A stretch of 64,000 bases of DNA, taken from Tranzscheliella williamsii. Its lineage: Eukaryota; Basidiomycota; Ustilaginomycetes; Ustilaginales; Ustilaginaceae. The stretch lies in assembly GCA_023212725.1 (NCBI GenBank), contig JALBYF010000009.1, positions 62,001 to 126,000 of the forward strand, in the 5' to 3' direction. Each line of letters starts with the position of its first letter. Position 1 is the stretch's first letter. Both the position numbers and the translations under genes were made by a program. Below, piece by piece: positions 42,387 to 54,568 of this stretch. The notes under the pieces are model-generated. The model saw only the letters and a program-made list of their open reading frames with translations, was not told where the DNA came from and made no database searches.

Positions 42387-44523
42387 GTTGGCGACGAAGG
42401 GTGATAGGAGGTAGAAAGAGTGATGGGGGTGAGCGGTGAGATGGAGCGGAAGAATCCGTAGAAGATTGAGAATGCAAACGGGCGAAGGGAATATTGGGGG
42501 CCATTGTCGGGAGGCACGGCACTGATCGCTTCTGCTTGCCTTAGTCTCTCTCTTTCTTCCTCGCAACGCCTTTAGATTCCGATCGCATCAGCGAATAAGA
42601 AAAGGATGCGCGCTTCATCGCCAGTCGATTGAGACGAGAAAAACTGAAGAAGAGTATTTCCAAATACGGGGGAAGGAATTTGTATTATAGAGTGATCTGT
42701 GATTAAGCATCACTTTCTAACATACCTTTTCCAGCACATTGATTTCCACATTCAAGCTAGCTTCCCACGCCATCCCAAAATATATTCTGTAACCACACGC
42801 TAGGTATACAAGTTCCCGCTGACGGTTAAGTTAGTGGCAAACATCGGGCCAATTTGGCTTCTTGGCTGCTTGGCTGCGACGGAGCCGGTCGGATTGAACA
42901 AAAGCTCGGGCCACTTTGCCCGTCGTTTTGCTGTTCGCCACAAACCTCTTCCTCCTTGCCATCTGTGCTCTGCCAGATCCGTTGATACGAGTAACGCAGT
43001 CAGCCAATCGAGGACACAGTGGATTGCTCCAGTAGGTTGGCTGACCAGCAACAAAGTGTCTTGACATCAGAGCCACCAGATTGAAGGGCTGGAGGTGTCC
43101 GTGCCGGAGTAGCAGGAGATCCCAGCTCAACTCATTAACCGTACGAGAGTATATTTACCAAATGATGAGCAACCACAGAGGATCTCGAGTGAATGTGTTA
43201 AGCGCCAGTCACATGACTTTCAACCCAGCACAACAATTTAACAAGTGACTTCTGTGGCTGCCTCCAGCGTTAAAAAAGGCCTTTGGTGTTGCTGACTTTG
43301 CTTCACCAGGCCAGATTTTGTGATCTCCGTCATGACATGCAACGTGTTTCGGATCTAACAGGTTGTTAGCCGTACAGGTTCGGTATTTGTCCCAGGACAA
43401 CGGGTTGGTAAGGCGCGATAGGTTCCATGATCGCGTGTTGGAAATTTTAAGGCCTAGGAAGTCCGAAGCTCGTCCTAACGTGGTAAGCAACGCACACGCG
43501 GAACTAGTGCTGGGAGGGACCATGTCCGTTTCCCATTGCAGTGGTTGTGCGCGGCTTCGAGAATCCTCCACGTCTGGAGCCTGCGATAATCGAGGATGCG
43601 AGGAGACTTGTTGTACGCGCAGCTGTCGCTTGCGTAAGCAACATTCTTTCGTATTTTTACGCGACGATGTCAGGCAAGGAGAACCTGAAGCAGCAGCAAA
43701 GACGAGGAGTTCCGGCGTTGCTTTCAGCATTGAGGTTCGTCTCTAAATTCTTGGCAAAGCAAAGTGCTCCGGGGTCCGACCTCTGTCTCGGTCTGCTAGG
43801 ATTGAAGGAATACGCTGAGAGACGTACATGACTGGCTGGCAGACTCGCTTGGCTGGCTAACAATGAAACGGCGGGTTGAGTCCAACACCAAACTTGCACC
43901 CTGATTCAAGGTAAGGGGGGTTCAACCCGTTACAAATTCCTGATTCCACATAACTTATGCATCAGATCTGGCCCCCTGATATCGGTAGTCACTTTCAAGG
44001 CGGCGTACTGAATCTATTATTGGTTTGCAAGTCAGGATTGTGGGCGCACAGAAAGCGCGTTAGGCTGGCTTTCATCAAAGCATGATTTCCGAGTCCAGAC
44101 TGCGAAGCTAAGGAGGAATTTGCCGCTCTAGCGGGTGCTCCATAGCGAACCGCACTCCTGCTCCCCTAGAGCCCCCCTTCTGCCCTCTAAAGCGACCTGC
44201 TTCAGTTACCATCTGCTGTCGCCCTGTTGATATCTTGACTACCACCACGGTCGCTCTCAAGGATCCCCAGAGGCGGTCTACCTCGCTGTTCGCAACTTGA
44301 GCGCGGGTTGGCTCTCTGTCTTCGGATCACGATATCGAGGGTCTTCTGGCATTTGAGCCTTGTCCAGATATTACGCATTGACTCTAGCTCTGCGTCCATT
44401 CGAAACGCCATCTTGATCATCTTACACAGGATACATCCTGAGCATCCGTAGCAAGGGCCGTATCTGCATTGCGCCACCCCAATAGACTCGGTACTGCCGC
44501 AAAGGCAAAGGCTCTTCCACCAG
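42387..44523. other. 2.1-kb divergent intergenic region, no gene recognised
   Basis: Between ATP2 (minus) and the chitin synthase gene (plus). The first 250 bp upstream of ATP2 are pyrimidine-rich on the minus strand, a typical leader/promoter. Open frames around 43.2-43.9 kb (up to about 170 codons, both strands) carry no recognisable motif and no supporting splice structure. The stretch is more AT-rich than the flanking genes. No tRNA, transposon end or long repeat was found by eye. Confidence 0.5.
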
Positions 44524-47500
44524 ATGGCGGCGAGCCTACCAGACCCGGAGGACGTTGCAAAGCTCTCGCAATTGTCCTCCATAACTTCGGACAGCATCTT
44601 TTCAGTGCTGCGAGACCGGTTCTACTCTTCTCTCCCCTATACCGCTCTGTCTGATTCGGTTCTGATCTCCGTGAATCCATATGCGTCAAGTGGCAACAGG
44701 AACAGCGATGACACGCTTCGCGAATATACTCGAGACCACAGGGAAACCAACAAGCAGGCTCGCGGTGCTCCCCTTCCCCCACATATCTTTGCTCAGGCAT
44801 GTAATGCCTACTTTTACATGCGACGAACGGGCCAAGACCAGAGTCTTTTGATGGCGTAAGTGATCTCTTCACCTATCCGAGTCTGCAGCAATGACTATCA
44901 AGCTGACATTCTTAATTTTCTCGTATCCATGTCATTTTTTACTGTAGAGGTGACACTGCTAGTGGAAAGAGCGAGATTCGTCGACTAGCGATTCGGGCGC
45001 TTGTTGAACTTAGCGTAGCGCCTTCTGGTAAAAAGGGCGCCAAGCTTGGACTTCAGATTCCATCTGCTGAGTACATCCTCGAGTCTTTTGGTAACTCTCG
45101 GACGCTGGAGAACAGTAACGCTTCGCGCTTTGGCAAGTACACTGAGCTTCAGTTCTCCGATTCCGGCAAGCTGGTCGGTGCCAAAACGTTGGACTACTAC
45201 CTCGAGAAGAATCGCGTCGTCAGTGCGGCTTCCAGCGAGCGCAACTTCCACATATTCCACTACCTGGTGGCTGGTGCGTCGTCGGAGGAAAAAGAATATC
45301 TTGGCATCAATGACTCTGCCTTCTTCCGGTACCTTGGGCAGGCCAGCAAGCACAAGGACAACAATGATGCTGCTCGCTTCAACAGGCTCAAGCAAGCCTT
45401 TAAGAATGTTGGTTTCTCCAAGCGCCATGTTGCGTCCATCTGCCAGGTTTTGGCGGCCATTTTACATCTTGGAAATATCGAGTTTCACTACGATCGTCAA
45501 CGTACTCAAGATTCCGCCACGGTACGCAATCCCGAGGTTCTTGACAAGGTCGCCGAGTTACTCGGTATCACCTCAAAGGCGCTCGAAGAAGCTCTCACTT
45601 TCAAGACAAAGATGATCAGAACTGAGGTTTGCACCATTCTTCTCGATGCCGACGGGGCTTCGAACCACCGAGATGACTTCGCCAAATCACTCTACTCGCT
45701 TCTTTTCGCTTGGGTGAATGAAAGCCTTAATGAAAAGCTCTGCAGAGATGATTTTGATAACTTCATCGGCCTGCTGGATCTTCCCGGGTTTCAGAATCTG
45801 TCCAGAGGCAATTCTCTTGACCAGTTCTGTATCAACTTTGCCTGCGAGAGTCAGCATCGCTTCATGCTACATAACGTTTTCGAGAAAAGAAAGGACGAGT
45901 TCGCCGACGAAGGGATTACACACCTTACTCCCGAAATCCCGTACTTTGACAATGCCGAAACCCTGCGTCTGATGACCAATCAGCCTGGTGGCCTCATTCA
46001 CATTCTGGACGACCAGGCCCGAAGGATGCCGAAGAAAACGGATCAGACCATGATTGAAGCCTTTGGAAAACGGTGGGGCAACCACCCTTCTTTCAAAGTC
46101 GGTCCAGCTGACCGCAGCGGATTTTCTAGCTTCACTATCAGTCATTATCACGGTGCAGTCACCTACACCAGCGAAAATTTGCTTGAAAAGAACAGCGAGA
46201 TTGTCAGCCCTGATTTCGTAACGCTGCTGCGAGGTAGCCAGCCGGATGCAGGCAAGCTCGGTCCGGATCCAACGGCTGCCCCAGGCTCCAGCATCCCCTT
46301 CATCCGCAACATCTTCGACACGAAACTCTTGCAGACGCAGCTGCATCCCAAGAACGATCACACAATCGTGGGTGCTCAGCAATCGGCCAGGCCAATGCGT
46401 GCGCCGTCCACTCGCAGACCGAACCGTGGCAATACCATAAAACGCTCTACTACCGTCAAAAAGACAAACGACGAAGATGACTCCGAGGACGAAGCAGGGG
46501 ACGCTTCCGGCTCGAAAAAGAGTACAGTTGGCTGCGTAGCTGGCGAGTTTCGAGGAGCCCTGGATCTGCTGTTTGAGACACTTGAGGACACCAAATCCTG
46601 GTTCACTCTTTGTCTCCGGCCTAATGACAATCAACTGCCAAATCAGTTTGAGGCGAGGGTGGTCAAGCAACAGATCAACACGCTTGGCCTCTCCGAAATG
46701 TCGAGAAAACTGCTAAATGAGTACAGTGTCAGCATGACGTACGAGGAATTCTGTCAACGCTACGCTGCTATACCTTCGCTGGAAGCGATCCAAATGCGCG
46801 GAGCTTTGTCTGGCGAAGCCAAGCAGAAATTCTCAGCGGCTCGAGAAGTTATGTCTTGGACCGACGAGGAAGCTACAACAGGACGTGTCAAGGCGTTCCT
46901 TTCTCACACTGCTTTCCGTGAGCTCGAAGATGAACTGCGAGCTGCTGACCCCGACGAGATCAAGAACAATGAACGGAAGGCTCTACAGGAAGCAGACATG
47001 GCTAGTCGAGGCGAAACCGACCCGTTCTCACCTATTGCTATCCTTGCTGATGAGCCTCATCGTGGCGGAAGCAGTGATTTCCTCGGAGCCTATCGTGATC
47101 CATTCAAGGAACAGTCATCCGCCGCTCTGCCCCTGGTTGGTAACTCGGCAGCAAATGAAGATGCAATGGACGAGAACAAAAGCCAGTATTCCGGTATCAC
47201 AAACACGATGCCCCGGCGGAGCTTCGCTGGTCATCTCAGCGGAGCTGCGTCTGTCGTTGGTTCAGAGGCTTACGCCCCTTCACGTAACATGTTTGCCAAC
47301 ATTGGTAAAGACGGCCTCAACGAAAAAGCAGGCACTGCTGCTTTTACGGAGGAACCGCTCGGAGAAGTTGCCGAACAAGTTGGAGTCACCGGAGCCCGTA
47401 GGAAGTGGGTCGCTTTCACCTGGGCACTTACATTCTGGATTCCTTCCTTTATCCTCCGCCGCTTCCATTCACTCAAGCGTCCGGATATCCGTATGGCTTG

Positions 47501-50500
47501 GAGAGAAAAACTTGCTATCAATATGGTGATTTGGTTTATCTGCGGTTGCGCCGTCTTCGTGATCGTCATCCTCGGTAACCTTATTTGCCCGAAGCAGCAC
47601 GTCTACAGCCCAACAGAGTTTGCAAATCACAAAGGTGATAACTCGTATACCGCTATTAGGGGTGAGGTCTTTGACCTCAGTGAGATAGTTACCTCGCACG
47701 TATCGACCGTTAAAGTCGTCCAAGACACATCTATTCTGGCATACGCCGGTGAAGATGCTACTTCGATCTTCCCCGTTCAGGTGAACGCACTTTGCAACGG
47801 TGTTGACGGGACCGTGAGTCCATGGGTACAACTCTCTGCCGAAAACTCAACCGACAAGAACGCGCAGTACCACGATTTCCGCTCTTTCCACACAGAAGAC
47901 GCACGTCCAGACTGGTACTATGAGACCATGTGGATGTTGCGCTCCAATTACCGGCGCGGATTCCTCGGCTACACTTCGGATGGCATTCGCGATCTTCTTA
48001 CAGAAGCACGCTCCGTTGCTATTTACCGAGGAGGCGTCTACGACGTGACTGACTATGTCAAACAAGGCAATCAGGGTGTGCTTAAGGCACCAGAAGGCTT
48101 GCAAGCACCTGCCAACACGAACAGAAAGTTTATGAGCGATGCGGTCATTAGTTTGATCGCTCAGAACCCCGGAAAGGACATCACCAAGCAACTGGATAGC
48201 CTTGCGCTCGACCCAGAGGTCCTAGAGCGACAACGAGTCTGCTTACGAAATCTGTACTTCATAGGTAAGGTCGACAAGCGAAATTCGGCTCAGTGTCGCT
48301 TTTCGCAGTATATTCTATTAGCTCTTTCACTTGTCATGGTGGCCATTCTTGGGTTCAAGTTTTTGGCTGCTTTGCAGTTCGGTCGAGCTCGCAAGCCGGA
48401 GGATCACGACAAATTTGTTATTTGTCAAGTGCCCTGCTACACAGAGGGCGAAGAGTCTATGCGCAAAACCGTCAACTCGCTCGCTGCTCTCAAGTATGAC
48501 GATAAGCGAAAGCTGTTGTTCGTAATTTGCGATGGCATGATCGTAGGCTCTGGAAACGACAGACCTACGCCCCGCATTGTTCTCGATATCCTTGGCGCCG
48601 ATCCCAACACAGAACCCGAACCGCTCAGCTTTTTGTCCGTTGGAGAGGGTAGCAAGCAACACAACATGGCCAAAGTCTACAGTGGCTTGTACGAACACCA
48701 CGGACATGTCGTTCCTTACATTGTTGTGGTCAAATGTGGTAAACCAACGGAGCGATCGCGACCTGGTAACAGGGGCAAGCGAGATTCCCAGCTGGTGCTT
48801 ATGCGTTTCCTCAACAAGGTCCACTTCGGCTTGCCGATGAATCCTATGGAACTCGAAATCTATCATCAGATCAAGAATGTTATCGGCGTCAATCCAAGCT
48901 TCTACGAATACATCTTGCAGGTGGATGCTGACACTGAGGTTGAAGCCATGTCGTTGAACCGGTTCATTTCCGCCTTCATACGAGACAAGAAGGTCATTGG
49001 TCTTTGCGGAGAAACTGCGCTGTCTAATGCAAAGGCCAGCATCATCACTATGCTCCAGGTCTATGAGTACTACATTTCGCATTTCCTCGCCAAGGCATTC
49101 GAAAGTCTATTCGGCTCGGTCACTTGTCTACCTGGATGTTTCTCGATGTTCCGTATCCGGACGCCGGACACTCACCGGCCACTGTTTGTCGCCTCTGCCA
49201 TCGTCGAGGAGTATGCAGAGAATCGGGTTGACACCTTGCATACGAAGAACCTGTTGCACTTGGGTGAGGATCGATACTTGACGACTCTAGTCCTCAAGCA
49301 CTTTGGAAAGTACAAGACGATTTTCGTGCGAGATTGCAAGGCATGGACGGTGGCGCCCGACGACTGGAAAGTTCTGCTTTCGCAGCGACGACGCTGGATC
49401 AATTCAACCGTGCACAACTTGGTGGAGTTGATCTTCACTCCCGGGCTCTGTGGGTTCTGTCTTTTCTCAATGCGATTTATCGTCTTTATCGACTTGTTGT
49501 CGACCATTATTGCTCCAGTCACAGTGGCCTATATTGTCTACTTGATCGTGTTGGTGGCAACCGAGTCAGGCACCGTCCCTATGACCGCCATCATTATGCT
49601 GGCAGCCATTTACGGATGCCAAGCGCTCATCTTTTTGCTCAACCGCAAGTTTGAGATGATCGGATGGATGATAGTCTATATCATTGGAATCCCTATCTGG
49701 TCTCTCTTCTTGCCGCTCTATTCCTTCTGGCACATGGACGACTTCTCCTGGGGCAACACGCGTGTTGTCATGGGTGAAAAGGGCCAAAAAATGGTTGTCC
49801 ACGAAGAGGGGACGTTCGACCCGAGTGAGATCCCGCTACAGACCTGGACCGACTACGAAAATGAACTCTGGGAAAGGAATTCGGCTCGCTCGATTGGCTC
49901 AATCATCGAAGCTGCTCGGGCAGAGAACAAGTCGCTTGGCTCTAGAGCTGGCTCTCAGTACGCACCTAGTTTATATGGTCATCCGGTGCTACCTCACAAC
50001 GCAAGCTTCGGCCATAGCCCTTCGCCCTCCTTCGGCGGAACGCCTTCTCACTTCGGTGGATATGGAGCTGGCCCCGGCTCGCAGATCGGTGGATATTTCC
50101 CGCAGGGTGATGCCGCCCGACAGTCAACGTATAGTCTGGCAAGCATGGGCGGGGCCTACGGCGGGCAGGCGATGTCCATGTACGGCGCCGCACCTGCGTC
50201 GATCTATGGCATGCCTACTGGAGGTAGCGGCTTTATGCCTCAACCTCTCAACACTACCAATAGCATGTATGGGTTCCCTCAGCAACCCCCTCAATCGATC
50301 TATGGCGGCTCTCAGCTCGGATACGGCGCCGGTGTGGATCCAGCACATGCCCGCGCGGCGCCAGAACAAACCATAGCAGCTGGTGGTCGCAGCGGAAACA
50401 GTAGCCCGCCGAGTGGAGCTGCCGCTCCGGGACTACCAGCGGACAGCCAGATCAAATTGCACATCAGACAGCTGATTGCGGAGTCGGATCTGACGACCAT

Positions 50501-50609
50501 CACCAAGAAACAGCTACGAGCCAAGCTTGAGCAGAAGTACGGCGTCCCGATCGACTCGAAGAAGGCCTTTATCAATGCCGAGATCGAGAACGTCCTGTCC
50601 GAAGCCTAG
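44524..50609 (+). CDS. MCS1: Class V-type chitin synthase with N-terminal myosin-motor-like domain, 2 exons
   Basis: Membrane enzyme that polymerises N-acetylglucosamine from UDP-GlcNAc into cell-wall chitin. Exons are 44524-44855 and 44948-50609 (92-bp intron); the product is 1997 aa. The myosin-like domain covers about residues 1-760 with P-loop GDTASGKSE (112-120), switch I-like NASRFGKY and switch II-like DLPGFQ (388-393). A membrane span lies near 970, a cytochrome b5-like segment near 1000, spans near 1235, then the chitin synthase domain with VDADTEV (about 1436), LGEDRYLT (about 1549) and QRRRWINST (about 1589), then multiple spans. A Gly/Tyr/Ser-rich linker precedes a DEK-C domain (about 1940-1997). 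The layout matches smut Mcs1, which supports virulence and polar growth. Confidence 0.95.
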
Positions 50610-51012
50610 ATAGCTTGTTTTTCTTTTCTCGGCCACCGCCCGAACCCTCTTGCTTTCTCATCACGAAACAAACCTCCAGACAATCTCTCCGATGTTCCCG
50701 CCCGTCTCATTTCACGGTTCTCCTTGTCCGCTTACTGGCTAACAAGTATGTATGTGACTCTATACAGAGGTCCGTGTGCCATGTCTCCAGGAGCGCCGCA
50801 GTGAGCGCGACGCTTCTCGCCTGTGAAGGGAGTGCTGGCATCAGCCGCGCCGCTACCTCCGCGAATGGCCCACGTATGCGGGGCTGTGTGCTGCGCAGCT
50901 TGTGGAGTGGAGGAGCTACGCGTGCGAATCGACATTACGGGCGAGATTTGATACAGGTACAGAAGAGGGAATGGGTCGTGACCGGGGGTGGGGACGAAGG
51001 TGGTGGGGGGTG
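50610..51012. other. Convergent intergenic region
   Basis: 403 bp between the 3' ends of the chitin synthase gene and the 508-aa protein gene; nothing recognised. Confidence 0.5.
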
Positions 51013-52539
51013 CTACGTGGCGCTGGTGGCTGGGGCGGGGCGGGGGCGGGCGGCGATACGGGCGTCGGCGGCTCTGTTGGGGCGGGGTTGGATGGCGGGT
51101 GCGCGCAGGGAAGGGATGGGGATGCTGGGCTGGCGCGCGGGGACGGGTGTGCGCGGGGCGGGCGGATCGGCAGACACCCCAACGCCAGCGCGCGCCAGCG
51201 AGGCACGATTGGCGCGCGGCACCATCGCCGGCGCCCGCAGCGACGCAACACTGACACTCAGACTCTGCCGCTTGTGCCCCGGCACGTGCGCATAGTCCAC
51301 CGCCTGCCGCGGCCGCTCGCCCCCACCACCGCCCGACGCCACACTTGACGTCCGCGGCCGAAGCGCCGACCCCGGCCCATCCCCCAACGACACCCCGCTC
51401 AAGACCGCTCCCTGCAGCCGGCTCAGGCTCGCCCGGTTCTGCCGCGGCGCCAGCGCAGGTGCCGCCGTCGAAGGCACAGACACTAGCATCGATGCTCTCT
51501 TGTGCCCGGGCGTGTTGGAGAAATCCACCGCCTTCCTCAGTCTCGCCGGCGCCTCGCCCTCGCCTATCACCCCCGTAGCCGTGCTGGGTCGCCCAGCAGA
51601 TGAGGAGGGGCGTGCCGGGAAGGTCCTCGCTCCAGCCGACACACTGCTGGGGGTGGTCGTGGTTCGACCGACAGCAGCCTTATTGAGCCGCGGTACGATG
51701 GCGGGAGCTCGCAGGGATGCGGGTGTCTTGACTTCGGACCTTGCAAGTCCCGAGATGCCGACAGGCACCTTGGCATCACCATCCGATGCCTGTGGCATAG
51801 TTGGCCGAGACGGGGCAGGCACGAAAGGAACACCCATCCTGAGTGCGGCTGCTTTACTCAGACGGGGCTGTATGGAAGGTTGATGGGAAACAGACGTTGG
51901 CACGGCTCGGGCTTTGAATGTCGGATTCTTCAGGATATGCTCGCGGGTGGACGCTGGGCTGGATGAAAAAACGGACGTCGGTGCGGTCGAAACGGAAACT
52001 TCAGATGCTGGGCTAAGGATGGGACTACCTTCGCGGGCGCTCCCGCCGAGCACGGATGTATTGTCGATGGTGCTTGCATTGCTGAGACGAGTAGTGTCGG
52101 TCTGTGGGGCCGAGTTCACGTGTCCGGCACCTGCGGCATCGAGGTCGGGAAAGATGAGACTTGCTTGGATCCTGGCAGCTTCTGAATTGGGCGAGATGTA
52201 GACATCGTCACCTGGGGATGAGTCCACGAGGCTCTTAAGGCGTTCATGCCAAGCTTGCTCCATACCCAGTGCCGCACTCTTGCCTAGTACTAAGAAATAG
52301 AGAGTGGAAGAGGTGAAACTGGGGGCCCACCGAACAAGCGTATCGGCCTCTCCTTCATGTTGGATCTCGTAATCCAGAAAGTCCCGCAGCAGACGGTCGT
52401 CTTCAGGAAGATTGAACCTTAGCGACTTTTCGGCCAGTAAAGTGACTGGAGAAGGCGCCTCAAAAAGACGGTCTACGATGGAGAGCCTATGTACGGTCGA
52501 GGCTCGGTTCAACAGTGCAACCACTAGAATATCTGCCAT
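51013..52539 (-). CDS. Unrecognised 508-aa protein with repeated PAxxPRxNRA and PGHKR motifs
   Basis: Intronless. The first 130 residues look folded (MADILVVALLNRASTVHRLS, RWAPSFTSSTLYFLVLGKSA) and may form a small alpha/beta domain. Residues 140-508 are disordered, Ser/Pro/Arg-rich and basic. They hold five copies of P-x-[ILM]-x-P-R-x-[NS]-[KR]-A-[AS], at 221-231, 279-289, 361-371, 437-447 and 481-491, three of them preceded by SLRA. Two copies of a second motif, V-D-[FY]-x(3)-P-G-H-K-R-x-S, start at 338 and 414. The repeated, evenly spread short motifs suggest docking sites for a multivalent partner. I do not recognise the family. Three ACGCGT boxes lie 310-415 bp upstream. The ATG at 52539 is the first in frame. 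Confidence 0.75.
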   Translation of the reverse strand: MADILVVALLNRASTVHRLSIVDRLFEAPSPVTLLAEKSLRFNLPEDDRLLRDFLDYEIQHEGEADTLVRWAPSFTSSTLYFLVLGKSAALGMEQAWHERLKSLVDSSPGDDVYISPNSEAARIQASLIFPDLDAAGAGHVNSAPQTDTTRLSNASTIDNTSVLGGSAREGSPILSPASEVSVSTAPTSVFSSSPASTREHILKNPTFKARAVPTSVSHQPSIQPRLSKAAALRMGVPFVPAPSRPTMPQASDGDAKVPVGISGLARSEVKTPASLRAPAIVPRLNKAAVGRTTTTPSSVSAGARTFPARPSSSAGRPSTATGVIGEGEAPARLRKAVDFSNTPGHKRASMLVSVPSTAAPALAPRQNRASLSRLQGAVLSGVSLGDGPGSALRPRTSSVASGGGGGERPRQAVDYAHVPGHKRQSLSVSVASLRAPAMVPRANRASLARAGVGVSADPPAPRTPVPARQPSIPIPSLRAPAIQPRPNRAADARIAARPRPAPATSAT

Positions 52540-52848
52540 TGTGTTCGCAGCCGTGACCAGGCGAGTGATGCAGATTGGATGATGAGGAGCGTGGGGGCGA
52601 GATGGCAGGTGACGGTCACAATATGTGCACGGTACTAATCTGATTCATTGCCAGCGAGGCAGGGAGGGCCCGTAACATCGTTGAGTAGGGCAATGACAAC
52701 CAATCCAGGGTCCTCGTGGCACAACTGAGCACTTTCGCTCACCAGAATCAAGCTGGATGCTAAGTACGCTTGTGAGCTGCTTTGAATGCAGGTCGGCGTG
52801 CAGCGTGCAGCATTATTAACGATTTGACTTCACGATTCAACCTTCCTC

Positions 52849-52953
52849 ACGCGTCTGAGTTCGACGCGTTGCTTAGCTTGTTAGCTTTCCGCCAATCTTC
52901 AATGTGGATTTTGGGGTGATAAGAAGCAGAGCCGGAGCATCACAGTAACGCGT
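52849..52953. promoter_or_regulatory. Cluster of three ACGCGT (MCB-type) boxes
   Basis: Exact ACGCGT palindromes at 52849-52854, 52864-52869 and 52948-52953, 310-415 bp upstream of the 508-aa protein start codon. In yeasts ACGCGT is the MBF target that drives G1/S transcription. By chance one is expected every few kilobases, so three in 105 bp is notable. Function here is inferred. Confidence 0.65.
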
Positions 52954-53105
52954 GGGAAAAGATTCCCTCCTTCTCTTCTACAATAACTCTGTATCACTGA
53001 GTTAACGAGAAAGCGAGTGCCATGCGCCAGCACAAAGAAGTGTGACCTCAGTATGGAATGGCGTCGCGAGTAAAGCAAGCATAGCGTGGTCGGGGCGGTC
53101 GCAAT

Positions 53106-53128
53106 GGCTCTACACTGTATGTAGAGCC
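53106..53128. repeat. Perfect 9-bp inverted repeat, 5-nt loop
   Basis: GGCTCTACA, loop CTGTA, TGTAGAGCC. It lies in noncoding DNA 10 bp before a second small inverted repeat. Confidence 0.75.
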
Positions 53129-53137
53129 TAGTGGGCC

Positions 53138-53153
53138 TTAGCTCATCAGCTAA
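53138..53153. repeat. Perfect 6-bp inverted repeat, 4-nt loop
   Basis: TTAGCT, loop CATC, AGCTAA; adjacent to the 53106-53128 hairpin. Confidence 0.6.
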
Positions 53154-54568
53154 ATGCAGTCATAAAGTCTTATGGCACTGTAGGCCATACTTCACACCGG
53201 TAATGAGCACTGAATTTCCGCAAAGACTTTCCATACGTTTTGTTGAAGAAGCCAGTGCTTTTCTTTAGCCAGCACCCGAGTTACGAGCGGCGACACCCAC
53301 GATCGCCGTACGAAGAGAAGATCAGAGTAAGCGATAGATTGTGGTAGACAAAGCTGGGAGGTAACTGGCTGAAGAACAAGAGCAGGGCATTACTGCTTGG
53401 CGTGAGACGTATCACGGCAACCTTGACCCTAAAAGCCGCCTTCTTATAGCAGTTCACCTCGCCCAAGGTCGTCATGAACCTCCTCAGCCAATACTTCCTG
53501 TCTTCTGGCCATCAGCACCAGAGAGCCAGGGCGGAAAGCAGCAGAAAATCCTGTTTCCGATCCTTCCTTTCTCATCGTCCCGTCAGGTGACTATCTAATA
53601 AGCGCTACTGTATCTATTGTGTTTGCTAGTCAAGCTAAGCAGTGAGTGCACCACTGCAATGCGTCACATGAAGGCGCCGGATCCGTCACCCACACACAAC
53701 TCATCCTCAAGCTCAATAAGTACCACTCCCCCTCGTCACCTTTTACCGGGAGACACCGCATCAGGTGACGCTACCCGCATCCGCATCTGGTGACTGAGCT
53801 CCAGGCCAAGTGGGCTCAGCTTCCTGCACACAAAGATCTTCCTGCACCGGTGGTACATGTCTCAAGTGGGTCGTTTGTTGCGTGGTAGCTTCGAGGCAAC
53901 GCGCTGTTCAAATTCCCACGGCTCAGCAGAGAACGTATGGTCCCACTCTGCCATTCAGTCTTGGCGATCTCTGCATCCCGCATGAGCTCACAACCGGTGC
54001 ATCCACACCGGTGACCTCCGATAACCACCACCCACCAGAACGAAAACTAGCCAGCTACCAGCCGTAACACACCATTGCACTAATCCCCGTGGCCCAGTTC
54101 GTGTAGCAGGTTGCAGTATAAGGCCTCAGACAAACACACACTCCCCAACCAAGTTACAACTATCTGCCGGGGTGCTCGCGTCGTCATGCGTTCGTTCCCA
54201 CCCGTCGCCTAGCATTCTTTTGTAGTTACGTCCGAGAATTTGGAAAAAGCGCTGCTTGCTTTCGTTTAAAATCCCCCACCTCGACGCGGCCACGACGGTT
54301 GCTATTGTTCCTGATCGCCTCATATGCTTGGTGCAGCACACGAGAAGGGCACCAGCCACATTGTTCATCCGCGGTGAAGGGCACCTTCCTCTTATCAGAC
54401 TGTGGACCTATGCCAAGCGAAGTCTGGCTCGTCCAGGTGCTACTGCCAAAATCTCGGTGGCAATTACATCTTCCTCGCTACCTCTTCCTCTCTCCTCACG
54501 CTGGTCCTTGAATCCTCGTCCCTTTCCCGTCATCCTTTTCCGTTAGCCTCTTTTGACGACTCCTTACA

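Larger units (their letters stand above)
52540..54568. other. 2.0-kb divergent intergenic region
   Basis: Between the 508-aa gene (minus) and the secreted-protein gene (plus). It holds the ACGCGT cluster and two adjacent hairpin-forming inverted repeats, listed separately. Short open frames have no motif. The last 150 bp before 54569 are pyrimidine-rich leader-like sequence. Confidence 0.5.

Noticed and set aside
43209..43899. Open frames on both strands (up to about 170 codons) upstream of the chitin synthase gene
   Set aside because: Overlapping frames on opposite strands, no motif, no consistent splice signals.
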